Numbered from the stretch's first letter, positions 26,582 to 36,224 are shown. The stretch is DNA of 64,000 bases from an uncultured Oscillospiraceae bacterium (GCA_910587395.1 CAJULJ010000002.1:62001-126000); one strand, 5' to 3'. A program made the numbers and translations. Notes: generated by a model from the letters alone, not told the origin.

Positions 26582-29500
26582 TTATTCTGCTTTCAGGACT
26601 ACGCTTTCCTCCCCCAGCTGTTCCCGCAGTTCGTCCAGCAGAGCCTCGTGGAGCAGGCAGTGGGTCTGGAGCTTCTTCCTGCGGTCCGCCAGGTAGACGA
26701 TGGCGGGATTTTCTCCAGGGAACATGTTCAGCAGCTTTTTCAGCCAGGTGAAGGACTCGCCGCCGTCCGGCAGCTTGATCCACAGCACCCGCTTGTCTCC
26801 CTTCCCCGCCGCCGGTTTGCGCTCGCCGGACAGAGGCACCGCCCGGTCCACCATCAGCTGGGGAGCCTTTTCGTCCCGGATGGACACCCGCCCCGTCACC
26901 ACCACAGGGAGGTTCGCCTTCAGGTAAGCCCCGCTCTCCGTCAGGGTTCGGGAAAAGCACAGCAGCTCAATGGACCCGCTGGCGTCCTCCAGCATGACGT
27001 AGGCCATCATGGAGTTGTTCTTGGTGGTTTTGGTGCGCACCGACGCCACCACCCCCGCCAGGGTCACGCTGGCCCCGTCGCCATAGCGGGATGGGGCGCT
27101 CTCCTCATTCCCTGCCGCCATCACCGCAGCGATGGGCACCGCGCCGTACTTCTGGGCCTGCCTGCGGTACTCGTCCATGGGGTGGCCGGAGAGGTACAGC
27201 CCGGTGGTCTCCTTCTCCATGGCCATCAGTTCCACCGGGGAAAACTCTGGGATGTCGGGCAGAATCACCGTGGGCACGGATACCGTATCTCCTCCGCCGC
27301 CGAACAGATCAAACTGGCCCTCCAGGTTCCGTTTGCGGTCCCGGCCGATGGAGTCCACCACCTGCTCGTACACCTTCAGCAGCTGGGAGCGGCGGCAGCC
27401 CATGCTGTCGAAGGACCCGGAGCGGATCAGGCTGTCCAGCACCCGCTTATTCAGGTCGCAGTCGTACATCCGGGAGCAGAACTCCGGGAAGGATACAAAG
27501 GGCCCCTTCTTTTCCCGCTCGGCCAGCACGGCGTTGGTAAAGCCAATCCCCACGCCCTTCAGCGCCGCCAGCCCAAAGCGGATGTTGGGCCCGGACACCG
27601 TGAAGGCCGCGCCGGACTCGTTGATGTCCGGCGGCAGCAGGGCGATGCCGTTCTCCTTGCACTCGGCGATATACTCCGCCACCTTGTCCTGGGAGTCCAG
27701 CACGGAGGTGAGCAGGGCGGCCATGTACTCCCTGGGGTGGCGGCACTTGAACCAGGCCGTCTGATAGGCCACGATGGCATAGGCCAGGGAGTGGGATTTG
27801 TTGAAGGCGTAGTGGGCAAAGTCGTTGATCTCGTCGTAGATGGACTGGGCCACCGCCTCGGGGATGCCGTTGGCAAGACACCCGGCGATGTTCCGCTTGG
27901 GGTCGCCGTGGATAAAGGATTCCCTCTCCCGCTGGACATCCTTTTCCTTCTTTTTGCTCATGGCCCGGCGCACCATGTCCGCCTGACCCAGGGAGTAGCC
28001 CCCCAGTTTGCGGAAAATCTCAATGACCTGCTCCTGGTAGACGATGCAGCCGTAGGTGTTGGACAGGATGGGCTCCAACAGCGGGTGCTTGTAGGTCACC
28101 AGGTTGGGGTCCTGGGCGCAGGCCAGAAACTTGGGGATGGAGTCCATGGGGCCGGGGCGGTACAGGGCGATAATGGCGCAGATGTCCTCAATGCTCTTGG
28201 GCTTGAGGCCCACGCCCACCCCCGTCATTCCCGCCGACTCCATCTGGAACACGCCGGAGGTCTTTCCCTCGGACAGCATCTGGTAGACCGCCTGATCATC
28301 GTCGGGGATGTCCTCCAGCTTGAAGCCGGGGATCTCCTTTCGCACCATCTTCACCGCGTCGTCCAGCACCGTCAGGTTGCGCAGGCCCAGAAAGTCCATT
28401 TTGAGCAGGCCCAGCTCTTCAATGGTCACCATGGTGTACTGGGTGACGGGCTGGCCGTCGTTGGTGGCCAGGGGGACATACTCATACACCGGGCGTTTCG
28501 TAATCACCACGCCCGCGGCGTGGGTGGAGGCGTTGCGGGGCATTCCCTCGATTTTCCGGGCCATATCCACCAGTTCCTTCACCCGTTCGTCGCCGTTGTA
28601 GAGGTCGCTCAGCCCTTTGGACAGCACCAGCGCCTTGTCCAAGGTCATTTTCGGGTCGAAGGGCACCTGCTTGGCGATGTTGTCCACCTCGGCGTAGGGG
28701 AAGTTCAGCACCCGCCCCACGTCCCGGATGGCGGCCTTGGCCTTCATAGTGCCGAAGGTGACGATCTGCACCACGTGGTCCTCGCCGTACTTCCGGGACA
28801 CGTAGTCGATGACCTCCTGCCGCCGCCGGATGCAGAAGTCGATGTCGATATCCGGCATGGTCACACGTTCGGGATTCAAGAAGCGTTCAAAAATGAGGTT
28901 GTACTTGATGGGGTCCACATCGGTGATGCGCAGGCAGTAGGCCACCATGGACCCGGCCCCGGAACCGCGCCCCGGTCCCACCGGGATGCCCTGTCCCTTG
29001 GCGTAGCCGATGAAGTCGGACACGATGAGGAAGTAGTCCACAAAGCCCATCTGCCGGATGACGCCCATCTCCATGCGCAGACGGCCGCGCAAATCCTCGC
29101 CGCCGTCCGGATAGCGCTGGTCAAAGCCCTGCCAGCACAGCGTTTCAAAGTAGGCGTCGCCGTCGGTTTCCCCCTCGGGCAGTTTGAACTCGGGCAGGTG
29201 GTATCTGCCGAACTCGAATTCCACATTGCACAGGTCCGTCACCTTCTGGGTGTTGTCGATGGCCTCCGGGCAGTTGGGGAACAGAGTGCGCATCTCGTCC
29301 TCGCTCTTGACGTAGAACTCCTGGGTCTCGAACCGCATACGGTCCTGGTCCTCCACCAGCTTACCCATCTGGACGCACATGAGCACGTCCTGCATGGCGG
29401 CGTCCTCCCTCGTCAGGTAGTGGCAGTCGTTGGTGGCCACCATGGGAATGCCGGTCTCGCGGCTCAGGCGCATGATGCCCGCGATCACCGCCTGCTGTTC

Positions 29501-30040
29501 GGGGATTTTGTGGTCCTGGATTTCCAGGTAATAGCCGTCCTCGCCGAACAGCTCCCGCATTTCCAGGGCATGGGCCTTCGCGCCCTCGTAGTCGCCGTTC
29601 CTCAGCCGCCGGGGGATTTCCCCCGCCAGACAGGCGGACAGGGCGATAAGCCCCTCGTGGTGCTCCCGGAGCAGGTCCATATCGATGCGGGGCTTGATGT
29701 AAAAGCCCTCCGTGAAGGCCATGGACACCATATAGCTCAGGTTGCGGTAGCCCTGCTCGTTCCGGCACAGCAGCACCAGATGCCGCGCCGAACCGTCCAG
29801 CTCATGGACCCGGTCGAACCGGGTGCGGGGGGCCACGTAGACCTCGCATCCAATGATGGGCTTCACCCCCGCCGCCTTGCAGGCCCGGTAGAAGTCGATG
29901 ACCCCGTACATCACCCCATGGTCGGTGATGGCCACGGCGGACTGGCCCAGCTCCTTCACCCGCTGCACCAGCTGGTCGATGCGGCACGCGCCGTCCAGAA
30001 GGGAGTATTCTGTATGTAAATGTAGATGGGTAAAGGCCAC
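26582..30040 (-). CDS. dnaE: DNA polymerase III subunit alpha (DnaE)
   Basis: This 1152-residue replicative polymerase has an N-terminal PHP domain (THLHLHTEYSLLDGACRID), the catalytic palm (MPDIDIDFCIRRRQEVIDY, with the Asp pair), fingers (FNKSHSLAYAIVAYQTAWFK), a helix-hairpin-helix region and a C-terminal OB fold (VASVRTKTTKNNSMMAYVML). GTG at 30040 is chosen because GAGGAG lies 8 bases upstream, which gives the usual AFTHLHLHTEYS start; the in-frame GTG at 30049 touches that site. It begins 5 bases after the end of the upstream orphan gene. Confidence 0.96.
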   Translation of the reverse strand: MAFTHLHLHTEYSLLDGACRIDQLVQRVKELGQSAVAITDHGVMYGVIDFYRACKAAGVKPIIGCEVYVAPRTRFDRVHELDGSARHLVLLCRNEQGYRNLSYMVSMAFTEGFYIKPRIDMDLLREHHEGLIALSACLAGEIPRRLRNGDYEGAKAHALEMRELFGEDGYYLEIQDHKIPEQQAVIAGIMRLSRETGIPMVATNDCHYLTREDAAMQDVLMCVQMGKLVEDQDRMRFETQEFYVKSEDEMRTLFPNCPEAIDNTQKVTDLCNVEFEFGRYHLPEFKLPEGETDGDAYFETLCWQGFDQRYPDGGEDLRGRLRMEMGVIRQMGFVDYFLIVSDFIGYAKGQGIPVGPGRGSGAGSMVAYCLRITDVDPIKYNLIFERFLNPERVTMPDIDIDFCIRRRQEVIDYVSRKYGEDHVVQIVTFGTMKAKAAIRDVGRVLNFPYAEVDNIAKQVPFDPKMTLDKALVLSKGLSDLYNGDERVKELVDMARKIEGMPRNASTHAAGVVITKRPVYEYVPLATNDGQPVTQYTMVTIEELGLLKMDFLGLRNLTVLDDAVKMVRKEIPGFKLEDIPDDDQAVYQMLSEGKTSGVFQMESAGMTGVGVGLKPKSIEDICAIIALYRPGPMDSIPKFLACAQDPNLVTYKHPLLEPILSNTYGCIVYQEQVIEIFRKLGGYSLGQADMVRRAMSKKKEKDVQRERESFIHGDPKRNIAGCLANGIPEAVAQSIYDEINDFAHYAFNKSHSLAYAIVAYQTAWFKCRHPREYMAALLTSVLDSQDKVAEYIAECKENGIALLPPDINESGAAFTVSGPNIRFGLAALKGVGIGFTNAVLAEREKKGPFVSFPEFCSRMYDCDLNKRVLDSLIRSGSFDSMGCRRSQLLKVYEQVVDSIGRDRKRNLEGQFDLFGGGGDTVSVPTVILPDIPEFSPVELMAMEKETTGLYLSGHPMDEYRRQAQKYGAVPIAAVMAAGNEESAPSRYGDGASVTLAGVVASVRTKTTKNNSMMAYVMLEDASGSIELLCFSRTLTESGAYLKANLPVVVTGRVSIRDEKAPQLMVDRAVPLSGERKPAAGKGDKRVLWIKLPDGGESFTWLKKLLNMFPGENPAIVYLADRRKKLQTHCLLHEALLDELREQLGEESVVLKAE

Positions 30041-30045
30041 TGTTT

Positions 30046-30618
30046 TCACTCCTCAGATTGTTCGTTTTCTCTCGCTTCTTCCATCGCCAGACCGTCAACG
30101 GTCGCCACCAGATATTCCAGCGTGTCCCACAGGGCTCCGGCGGACTCGTCCTGTTCCGGTTGCAAACAGATTAGAATCATCGGCATACCCAGAACCAGGA
30201 TAACCAGATATACTAAATATTGTCTTGCTGCGGCGCAGGTGACAAAGCCCGCGCCATATATGAGAACACAAATCAGCCACACCCACCAAAGCTGCCTAAA
30301 ATGGCCGTAAATCACACTGCCCGTTCCATCAGGGACAATCTGCCCGCAATACACGGGAGAAAAACCCACATATTTGCTCTCCCCAAAACCGGCGCTCAGA
30401 GACAGCCGCTTGTGTCCCGCGCCCACAGAGCCATGTGCCCCGGAGCCGCCCTCATAATCCATCCGATAGACTGTGAACCGGTTTTCATCCTTCCACCTCA
30501 GAACGGCTTTGCATTCCTTTTTGTGCAGGTTGTTCTGGACACGAATCTCCAGATCCAGCTTGTCCCTCAGCTCCGCCGGCGGTAGGATGCTGTGCAGACA
30601 AAACATCTCTCGTTTCAA
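30046..30618 (-). CDS. hypothetical membrane protein upstream of dnaE
   Basis: This 190-residue protein of unknown function has a soluble N-terminal half of about 105 residues. Two transmembrane helices follow (roughly residues 110-130 and 136-154: LWWVWLICVLIYGAGFVTC and QYLVYLVILVLGMPMILICL), with an acidic C-terminal tail. It lies 4 bases after whiA and ends just before dnaE, so it is transcribed with both. The start is uncertain: TTG at 30618 has a GGGGGG-rich upstream stretch, while ATG at 30606 has none. No family is recognised. Confidence 0.65.
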   Translation of the reverse strand: MKREMFCLHSILPPAELRDKLDLEIRVQNNLHKKECKAVLRWKDENRFTVYRMDYEGGSGAHGSVGAGHKRLSLSAGFGESKYVGFSPVYCGQIVPDGTGSVIYGHFRQLWWVWLICVLIYGAGFVTCAAARQYLVYLVILVLGMPMILICLQPEQDESAGALWDTLEYLVATVDGLAMEEARENEQSEE

Positions 30619-30622
30619 GCGG

Positions 30623-31519
30623 TTATGCCCCCCCTGCCAACTCCATCAGCTTTCTCATACGGTGGTTGAAGGCCGACTTGCTCACCGGCGGGTCGCACAG
30701 CGCCCCCAGCTGGGCCAGATTCAGCTCAGGATTGCCGATTCTCAGCCGCGCCGCCTCCCGGAGCTTGTCCGGCAGAGAATCCAGCCGCCCTGCATCCCGC
30801 AAACGCTCAATGGCGGCCAGCTGCTCTCTGGCCGCCGCCACAGTTTTGTCCAAGTTGGCGCTGTCGCAGTTCACCTGACGGTTGACGCTCCCCCGCAGGT
30901 CCCGCTCGATTTTGGCGGCCATCACCGCCATGGCGGATACCGGAGCGCCCAAAAAGGTCAAAAAGTCCTCAATATGATCGGAATGCTTGAAATAGACCAC
31001 ATGATTCCCTTTACGCTCAGTCTCCTTGGGCTCAAACCCCGCCTCCCGCAGCAGGGCGGGCAGTTCCCGGCCCACGTGGTAGTGGGAGGTGGCCAGCTCC
31101 AGGTGATAGCCCTTCATGGGGTCGGTCACCGAGCCCCCCGCCAAAAACGCCCCCCGGAGGAAGGAGGCGCGGCAGTGCTCCTCCTCCAGCCGGGCCAGAT
31201 TGATGTGCAGGGACACAGATGCGTCCCATTCCAAATCGAAGGCGTCAAACACGGTTTTCAGCTTGGCCGGGTCCTCAATAAGGAAAGCCCCCTTTCCCTC
31301 CCCCGCCTCCGGGATCTGGTCGAAGGACACCTTGAACGCCCTGCGGAACAGTGACGGAAGCCGCTCCTTCAAAGCAGCGCATTCCGTCACGATACGGGCC
31401 TGACGGCTGTGGAATGCGCCGCAGAACAGCAGAATGCCGTAGGCCTCCGCCTGGTTGCAGCACTTACGGCTCACCGCCGGGCGGCACAGCTCCTGCTTTA
31501 CGTCGGCGGAAAAGGCCAC
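30623..31519 (-). CDS. whiA: DNA-binding protein WhiA
   Basis: WhiA is the conserved Gram-positive regulator with an N-terminal LAGLIDADG-like domain and a C-terminal HTH, linked to cell division. The 298-residue product shows the start FSADVKQELC, FLRGAFLAGGSVTDPMKGYHLE, NRQVNCDSANLDKTVAAA and the C-terminal SKSAFNHRMRKLMELA. It begins with GTG at 31519, preceded by AAAGGAG. It is the last gene of the murB-rapZ-yvcK-whiA cassette typical of Firmicutes. Confidence 0.96.
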   Translation of the reverse strand: MAFSADVKQELCRPAVSRKCCNQAEAYGILLFCGAFHSRQARIVTECAALKERLPSLFRRAFKVSFDQIPEAGEGKGAFLIEDPAKLKTVFDAFDLEWDASVSLHINLARLEEEHCRASFLRGAFLAGGSVTDPMKGYHLELATSHYHVGRELPALLREAGFEPKETERKGNHVVYFKHSDHIEDFLTFLGAPVSAMAVMAAKIERDLRGSVNRQVNCDSANLDKTVAAAREQLAAIERLRDAGRLDSLPDKLREAARLRIGNPELNLAQLGALCDPPVSKSAFNHRMRKLMELAGGA

Positions 31520-31617
31520 GATTTCTCACTCCTTTGTTCCGAATCAAGGGCACTTGACGGGTTCTCTTTTTCGAAAGAGGACCGGAAACATCTTTCAGGC
31601 TTTAGCAAGCCGCCGGT

Positions 31618-32616
31618 TCAGAAAATTTTGGTGTCGGCCCTCTGTTGGTAGAGCTCCACCACCGCCCGGGCCACCTTCACCCCGGAATGGCGGGCGTAGC
31701 CGCAGTCCTCGTCTATCAAGGGGCGGTACACCACCTCGGCCCCCAGCAGCTCCACCTCCCGGCGGTCCACCCGCATGGGCTCCGCGTCCTCGGCGGAGTA
31801 GCGCTCCAACAGCTCCCGGCTGATGGGGTCGGAATTGCACAGGCACAGGTCCACCAGTCCCGGCCCGCCGTGCTCCAGCAGGGCCGCCACGTGGTCCTGG
31901 GCGGTCATACCCTCGGTTTCGCCGTCCTGGGTCATGATGTTGCAGACGTAGATTTTCAATGCCGGACTCTCCGCGATGGCCTCGGAGACGCCGTCCACCA
32001 GCAGATTCGGGATGACGCTGGTGTACAGGCTCCCGGGCCCCAGCAGAATGACCTCCGCATCCCGGATGGCCTCCAACGCGGCGGGGAGGGCCGGGGTGTG
32101 CTCCGGCAGCAGCCGGACGTGGTGGATGCGGCAGTTCTGCTCCTTTTTTGCGGCGAAAATTTTGGACTCTCCCCGCACGCTGGAGCCGTTGTCGAAAATG
32201 GCCTCCAGCTGCACATTGGCGTTTGTCACAGGCAGGATGCGCCCTGAAATTGCCAAAACCTCGCTCATCCGGGCCACCGCCTGGTCGAAGGAGTCGGAGA
32301 TGCCGTCCAGCGCCGCCAGCAGCAGGTTGCCGAAGGCCTGCCCCGCCAACCTCCCGTCGGGGAAGCGGTAGGCCAGCAGCCGCTGCATCAGCGACTCGGT
32401 GTCCGCCAGCGCCTCCATGCAGTTGCGGATGTCGCCGGGAGGGGGCATGCCCAGGTCCTCCCGAAGCATCCCCGAGCCGCCGCCGTCATCGGCTACGGTG
32501 ACAATGGCGGTCAAATCTCCGGTGTATAATTTCAATCCGCGAAGGATGGCGGACAGGCCGTGCCCGCCGCCCAGGGCCACGATGGCCGGCCCCTTGCGCC
32601 GCTTTTTGCCGCTCAT
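31618..32616 (-). CDS. yvcK: YvcK family protein (gluconeogenesis factor / CofD-like)
   Basis: This 332-residue protein of the CofD-related YvcK family is required in Bacillus for growth on gluconeogenic carbon and for cell shape, and binds UDP-sugars. It shows IVALGGGHGLSAILRGLK, TVADDGGGSGMLRED, GDIRNCMEALAD, AFGNLLLAAL and LLGPGSLYTSVIPNLLV. The ATG at 32616 is favoured by GAGGG 7 bases upstream; a GTG at 32622 overlaps the rapZ stop. It is translated closely after rapZ. Confidence 0.94.
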   Translation of the reverse strand: MSGKKRRKGPAIVALGGGHGLSAILRGLKLYTGDLTAIVTVADDGGGSGMLREDLGMPPPGDIRNCMEALADTESLMQRLLAYRFPDGRLAGQAFGNLLLAALDGISDSFDQAVARMSEVLAISGRILPVTNANVQLEAIFDNGSSVRGESKIFAAKKEQNCRIHHVRLLPEHTPALPAALEAIRDAEVILLGPGSLYTSVIPNLLVDGVSEAIAESPALKIYVCNIMTQDGETEGMTAQDHVAALLEHGGPGLVDLCLCNSDPISRELLERYSAEDAEPMRVDRREVELLGAEVVYRPLIDEDCGYARHSGVKVARAVVELYQQRADTKIF

Positions 32617-32618
32617 AT

Positions 32619-33482
32619 TCACGCCCTCGTCATGTCCCGGTGGGTTTCGCCCGCAGCGTAGCCCAAAGATTGGATGTACTCGCTCAGCGCGTGGGTCACC
32701 GCCACCGAGCGGTGCCGCCCGCCGGTGCAGCCTACGGCGATCACCAGGGCGCTCTTGCCCTCCTCCACAAAGTGGGGCAGCAGGAAGTCCATCATGCCCC
32801 GCAGCCGCTCCATCAGCTCCTGGGCGGTGGGGTTGGCGAACACATAGTCCGCCACGCCCTTGTCCAGCCCCGTCTGAGGCCGAAGCTCCTCCACATAGAA
32901 GGGATTGGGCAGGAAGCGCACGTCGAACACCAGATCCGCCTCCAGGGGCAGGCCGTACTTGAACCCGAAGGAGGTGATGGTGACGCTCATTTCGTTGGCG
33001 CTTTTCCGGTTTGGGGCGAACATGTCCAGCACCTGTCCCCGCAGCTTGCGCACCGGCAGGGTGGTGGTGGTGATGATGTAGTCCGCCCGTGCCCGCACCG
33101 GCTCCATCACCGCCCGCTCGTGCTCCACGGCTTTCGTAAGGCTGCCCAGCTCCTCCAGGAGGGGATGGCTGCGCCGGGTTTCCTTGTAGCGCTTGATGAT
33201 GGCCGCGTCGTCCGCCTCCACAAACAAAACCTTATATTGGAATTTCATGGATTTCAAAGCTTCCATAGCCTCGAACAGGCCATCGAAATTCTCCCCGCCC
33301 CGGATGTCACATACCATGGCCACCCGTTCATAGGACCCGGTGCCCGCCAGGCAAAGCTCGGCGAACTTGGGGATGAGCACCGGAGGCAGATTATCCACGC
33401 AGAAAAAGCCGCTGTCCTCCAAAATGGACACAACGGTGGACTTGCCCGCTCCGGACAGGCCCGATACGATCAGAAATTCCAT
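32619..33482 (-). CDS. rapZ: RNase adapter RapZ
   Basis: This 287-residue P-loop protein of the RapZ/YvcJ family has the nucleotide-binding site VSGLSGAGKSTVVS, VCDIRGGENFDGLFEA, DVRFLPNPFYVEELRPQTG and the C-terminal AVGCTGGRHRSVAV. In Escherichia coli RapZ controls glucosamine-6-phosphate synthase through RNA turnover; in Firmicutes the role is less clear. The ATG at 33482 lies inside the murB 3' end (13-base overlap), which indicates translational coupling. Confidence 0.95.
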   Translation of the reverse strand: MEFLIVSGLSGAGKSTVVSILEDSGFFCVDNLPPVLIPKFAELCLAGTGSYERVAMVCDIRGGENFDGLFEAMEALKSMKFQYKVLFVEADDAAIIKRYKETRRSHPLLEELGSLTKAVEHERAVMEPVRARADYIITTTTLPVRKLRGQVLDMFAPNRKSANEMSVTITSFGFKYGLPLEADLVFDVRFLPNPFYVEELRPQTGLDKGVADYVFANPTAQELMERLRGMMDFLLPHFVEEGKSALVIAVGCTGGRHRSVAVTHALSEYIQSLGYAAGETHRDMTRA

Positions 33483-34426
33483 TCTTCTCCCTCCATTCCC
33501 AGGTAGCGCACCTCGGGCTCCAAAGTAACGCCGGTCTCTTGAAATACCCGTTCCCGCACCTGGGTCATCAATTCCACGATATCGTGACTTGTGGCCCCGC
33601 CCTTGTTGATCACGAAGCCCGCGTGCTTCTCCGACACCTGGGCCCCGCCCACCGTCAGGCCCTTCAGCCCGCACTGGTCGATGAGGGCGGCGGCGTAGAC
33701 GGGCTGTCCGTCCACCGCAGGGGGCCGCTTGAAGGTGGACCCGGCGCTGGGGTATTCCAGCGGCTGCTTCTCCCGGCGGCGGGCGGCAAAATCGTCCATC
33801 TTGGCCTTGATTTCCGCCTGGTCCCTCTGCTCCATGGCAAAGCTGACCTGCAAGATCAACAGCCTGCTTTGGGAAAAAACGCTCTTACGGTAGCCGAAGC
33901 CGCACTCCTGATTGGTCAGTTCCCGCACAGTGCCGTCCAGTTCCAGCGCCGTCACCGACGACACGATTCGGCTGATTTCCCCCCCATAGGCCCCGGCGTT
34001 CATGTAGACGCCGCCGCCCACGGTTCCGGGGATTCCCTGAGCGAACTCCAGCCCGGAGAGCCCCCGGTCCAGTGCGGCCATCGCCAGTTTGGACAGAGAA
34101 CCGCCGCCCCAGTCCACCAGTTCCCGGTTGACCTCCCGCACGTCGCCCCGTTCCAGGTGTCCCGACAGCTTCACCACAAAGCGGTCCGTTCCCCGGTCGC
34201 TCACCAGCAGGTTGGAACCGTTTCCCAGGAAAAAGGGCGTGATTTCCAATTCATGCGCGGCCTTTACCACAGCTTTGGCCTCGCCCACGGTCTTGGGCAG
34301 GGCCATCAGCGCCGCCGGACCGCCCACCCGGAAGGTGGTGTGGCGGCCCATGGGCTCGTCCCGGCGCAGCTCCAGGGATGGGGCCTCCTTCCGCAGGCGG
34401 TCGTACAGAGCGTTCCAATTCTTCAT
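33470..34426 (-). CDS. murB: UDP-N-acetylenolpyruvoylglucosamine reductase
   Basis: MurB reduces UDP-GlcNAc-enolpyruvate to UDP-MurNAc with NADPH and FAD in peptidoglycan synthesis. The 318-residue product is type II: MGRHTTFRVGGPAALMALP, FLGNGSNLLVSD, AQGIPGTVGGGVYMNAGAYGG, the catalytic Ser in EYPSAGSTFKRP and the terminal Glu in TGVTLEPEVRYLG. The start at 34426 follows GGGAGG by 5 bases. It is the first gene of the cassette that ends with whiA. Confidence 0.96.
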   Translation of the reverse strand: MKNWNALYDRLRKEAPSLELRRDEPMGRHTTFRVGGPAALMALPKTVGEAKAVVKAAHELEITPFFLGNGSNLLVSDRGTDRFVVKLSGHLERGDVREVNRELVDWGGGSLSKLAMAALDRGLSGLEFAQGIPGTVGGGVYMNAGAYGGEISRIVSSVTALELDGTVRELTNQECGFGYRKSVFSQSRLLILQVSFAMEQRDQAEIKAKMDDFAARRREKQPLEYPSAGSTFKRPPAVDGQPVYAAALIDQCGLKGLTVGGAQVSEKHAGFVINKGGATSHDIVELMTQVRERVFQETGVTLEPEVRYLGMEGEEWNF

Positions 34427-34509
34427 AGGGACCTCCCGGCAAAATGATTGTTGTTCCGTTATTTTACCACGTTTTTCTTGGAATGAGAATAGCTTCATTA
34501 AAATTTAAA

Positions 34510-34535
34510 GAGCGGAGCGGTTTCCCGCTCCGCTC
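34510..34535 (-). terminator. intrinsic terminator after the 278-residue hypothetical gene
   Basis: GAGCGGAGCGG (34510-34520) pairs with CCGCTCCGCTC (34525-34535). On the minus strand it is followed by TTTAAATTTT. Confidence 0.75.
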
Positions 34536-34552
34536 CGTCTGCCACGACGAAT

Positions 34553-35389
34553 TCAGTTGCAGCAGCAGTTTTTCGTCTCTACGTAGCCCTCCGGGGGAGT
34601 AATGGTGTTGGGCGGGAAGAACTCCTCCATGGGGAACTGCACCTGACGGAAGATGGCGCAGGGGTCCTCCTCGCCGCTGCTGGCGGTGCACTCCTTGCTG
34701 GGCATGCAGTAGTCGTAGGCGGGGATCAGCAGCTGGCTGTCCCGCTCCAGGCGGATGATGGAGAACTGGCCCAGGGTGACATACACCCTCCGGCCCTCGC
34801 CCCCCATGTTCAGCTCGCCGGGGAAGCAGCCCGCGATGCCCGCGGGCACCTCGGCCCCATCGCCGCAGGCGCATGCCGGCGGCTCACAGGGGTCGGACAG
34901 GCGCATGCTCAGAATGATGGGGTCTACGGAATTCACTACGGCGACGGGCAGATTGGTGTTCATCAGGTTCTGCTCGTCCAGGTCGTCCGCCCGGCTGTTG
35001 GAGGAGAACACCTTGGCGCTGCCCTCGCTGCCGAACAGGATGGCCCGCTTGTCGAACACCGCCAGCCCGCAGATGGACACCGGACGGGCCGCGCCCACAA
35101 AGGCGTCGGCGGTCACCCGGTAGAAGTAGCGTACGTCTACGGTGAAGTAGCCGCGGTTGAAGCCCACGGGCTCCACGTCGATGTAAGCGTACAGCAGCTC
35201 GGCCTGCCCGGCCTTCAAACTGATGGCCCGGTCGATGACGGCCTGGGAGCTGACGGTGGGGTAAAGCCGCAGGTCTTCCACACAGTCTTTATCGCGGCAG
35301 CTGTCGAAGATCTTTCGGGTGTGGATGCACACGGCCTCGCGGATACCGGCGGCATCAGCGATGGGGCCCGGCTCGATAAATTCAGCCAT
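34553..35389 (-). CDS. conserved hypothetical protein, Cys-rich C-terminus
   Basis: This 278-residue soluble protein has no signal peptide. It contains the blocks VCIHTRKIFDSCRDKDCVEDLRLY, VEPVGFNRGYFTVDVRYFYRVT, LAVFDKRAILFGSEGSAKVFSS and YVTLGQFSIIRLERDSQLLIPAYDYC. It ends with a CCCN cysteine cluster. The pattern resembles a clostridial family of unassigned function; an association with spores is only a guess from its beta-rich, Cys-rich character. GAGGT precedes the ATG. It is monocistronic and has its own terminator. Confidence 0.7.
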   Translation of the reverse strand: MAEFIEPGPIADAAGIREAVCIHTRKIFDSCRDKDCVEDLRLYPTVSSQAVIDRAISLKAGQAELLYAYIDVEPVGFNRGYFTVDVRYFYRVTADAFVGAARPVSICGLAVFDKRAILFGSEGSAKVFSSNSRADDLDEQNLMNTNLPVAVVNSVDPIILSMRLSDPCEPPACACGDGAEVPAGIAGCFPGELNMGGEGRRVYVTLGQFSIIRLERDSQLLIPAYDYCMPSKECTASSGEEDPCAIFRQVQFPMEEFFPPNTITPPEGYVETKNCCCN

Positions 35390-35492
35390 ATTTGTACCTC
35401 CCGATGGTTGATGCGAAGGGGCCGATCAGACGCTCCCCTTCCACTCCCATTGTATGCGAAGGCACAAAACCGGTTCTACCCCGCCCTCCCAC

Positions 35493-36203
35493 TCAAGGCG
35501 CCTCGTAAATCTGCTGATTGCCGCTGATTGCCTGCTCCAAATAGATGTCAATCCATCGGGAAGCCCCTTCCAAATCCCTGGCGCGCAGCAGAGAATAGAG
35601 TGTCTGGGTGTTGTTTACCAGCGCAGGTATGCCGTACCGGTTGCAAAACCGCACCCACAGCGCGATCACCGGCGGCTTGAAGGAATAATAGATGAGCGGC
35701 ACGATGCTGTTCCCGCCCACCAGGGCCAGCTCGTGCTGAAAGGCAAAGGCCGCCTCCGCCGCCTGCTCCGCGCTGGGCGAGGCGGCGATTTGCGTCAGGG
35801 CCTCCCCCAGCCGTTCCAGTGCCTCATCGGAAGCGTAGCGGACGGCCCGCTCCACCGCCAGGTGCTCCAGCGCCCGGCGCACTTCCAGGATGGAGCGGAT
35901 CTCGTCCCGCCCCAGCACGCCGCCTTTGTACTGCATAATGGCCACAAGAGTGCTCAGATTCCCCCGGCGGCGGTAGTCTGCCACACAGGTTCCCTGCCTG
36001 GGGCGCACCTCCAGAAAGCCCTGCTCGGACAGCTCGGACAGGCCGCTGTTCACCACCGTGCGGCTCACGTGCATCTGCTCCGCCAGGGTCCGCTCCGGCG
36101 GGAGCCGGCTGCCCACCGGCAGCGCTCCGGACAAGATCATCCCCTGGAGCTGCTGGACAAACAGGTCTTTCAGGCTGGGGGAGGAGAGCTTTACAAATTC
36201 CAT
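35493..36203 (-). CDS. FadR-subfamily GntR transcriptional regulator
   Basis: This 236-residue regulator has an N-terminal winged HTH (GALPVGSRLPPERTLAEQ, VSRTVVNSGLSEL, FLEVRPRQGT) and an all-helical FCD ligand-binding domain (EIRSILEVRRALEHLAVERAV, FHxxL-like helices). The start at 36203 follows AAGGAGG by 7 bases. It is divergent from hypB. The sequence TGGT-N3-ACCA, matching the TNGTNNNACNA operator of FadR-type GntR proteins, lies in its own leader and in the hypB leader, so it probably controls both. The effector is unknown; an organic acid is typical for FCD domains. Confidence 0.92.
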   Translation of the reverse strand: MEFVKLSSPSLKDLFVQQLQGMILSGALPVGSRLPPERTLAEQMHVSRTVVNSGLSELSEQGFLEVRPRQGTCVADYRRRGNLSTLVAIMQYKGGVLGRDEIRSILEVRRALEHLAVERAVRYASDEALERLGEALTQIAASPSAEQAAEAAFAFQHELALVGGNSIVPLIYYSFKPPVIALWVRFCNRYGIPALVNNTQTLYSLLRARDLEGASRWIDIYLEQAISGNQQIYEAP

Positions 36204-36224
36204 GGGGAATCCTCCTTCTGGTTC

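Noticed and set aside
26534..30019. 1161-codon plus-strand open frame opposite dnaE
   Set aside because: Antisense shadow of dnaE; composition (His, Gly, Val, Leu repeats) is that of a reverse-complement frame.
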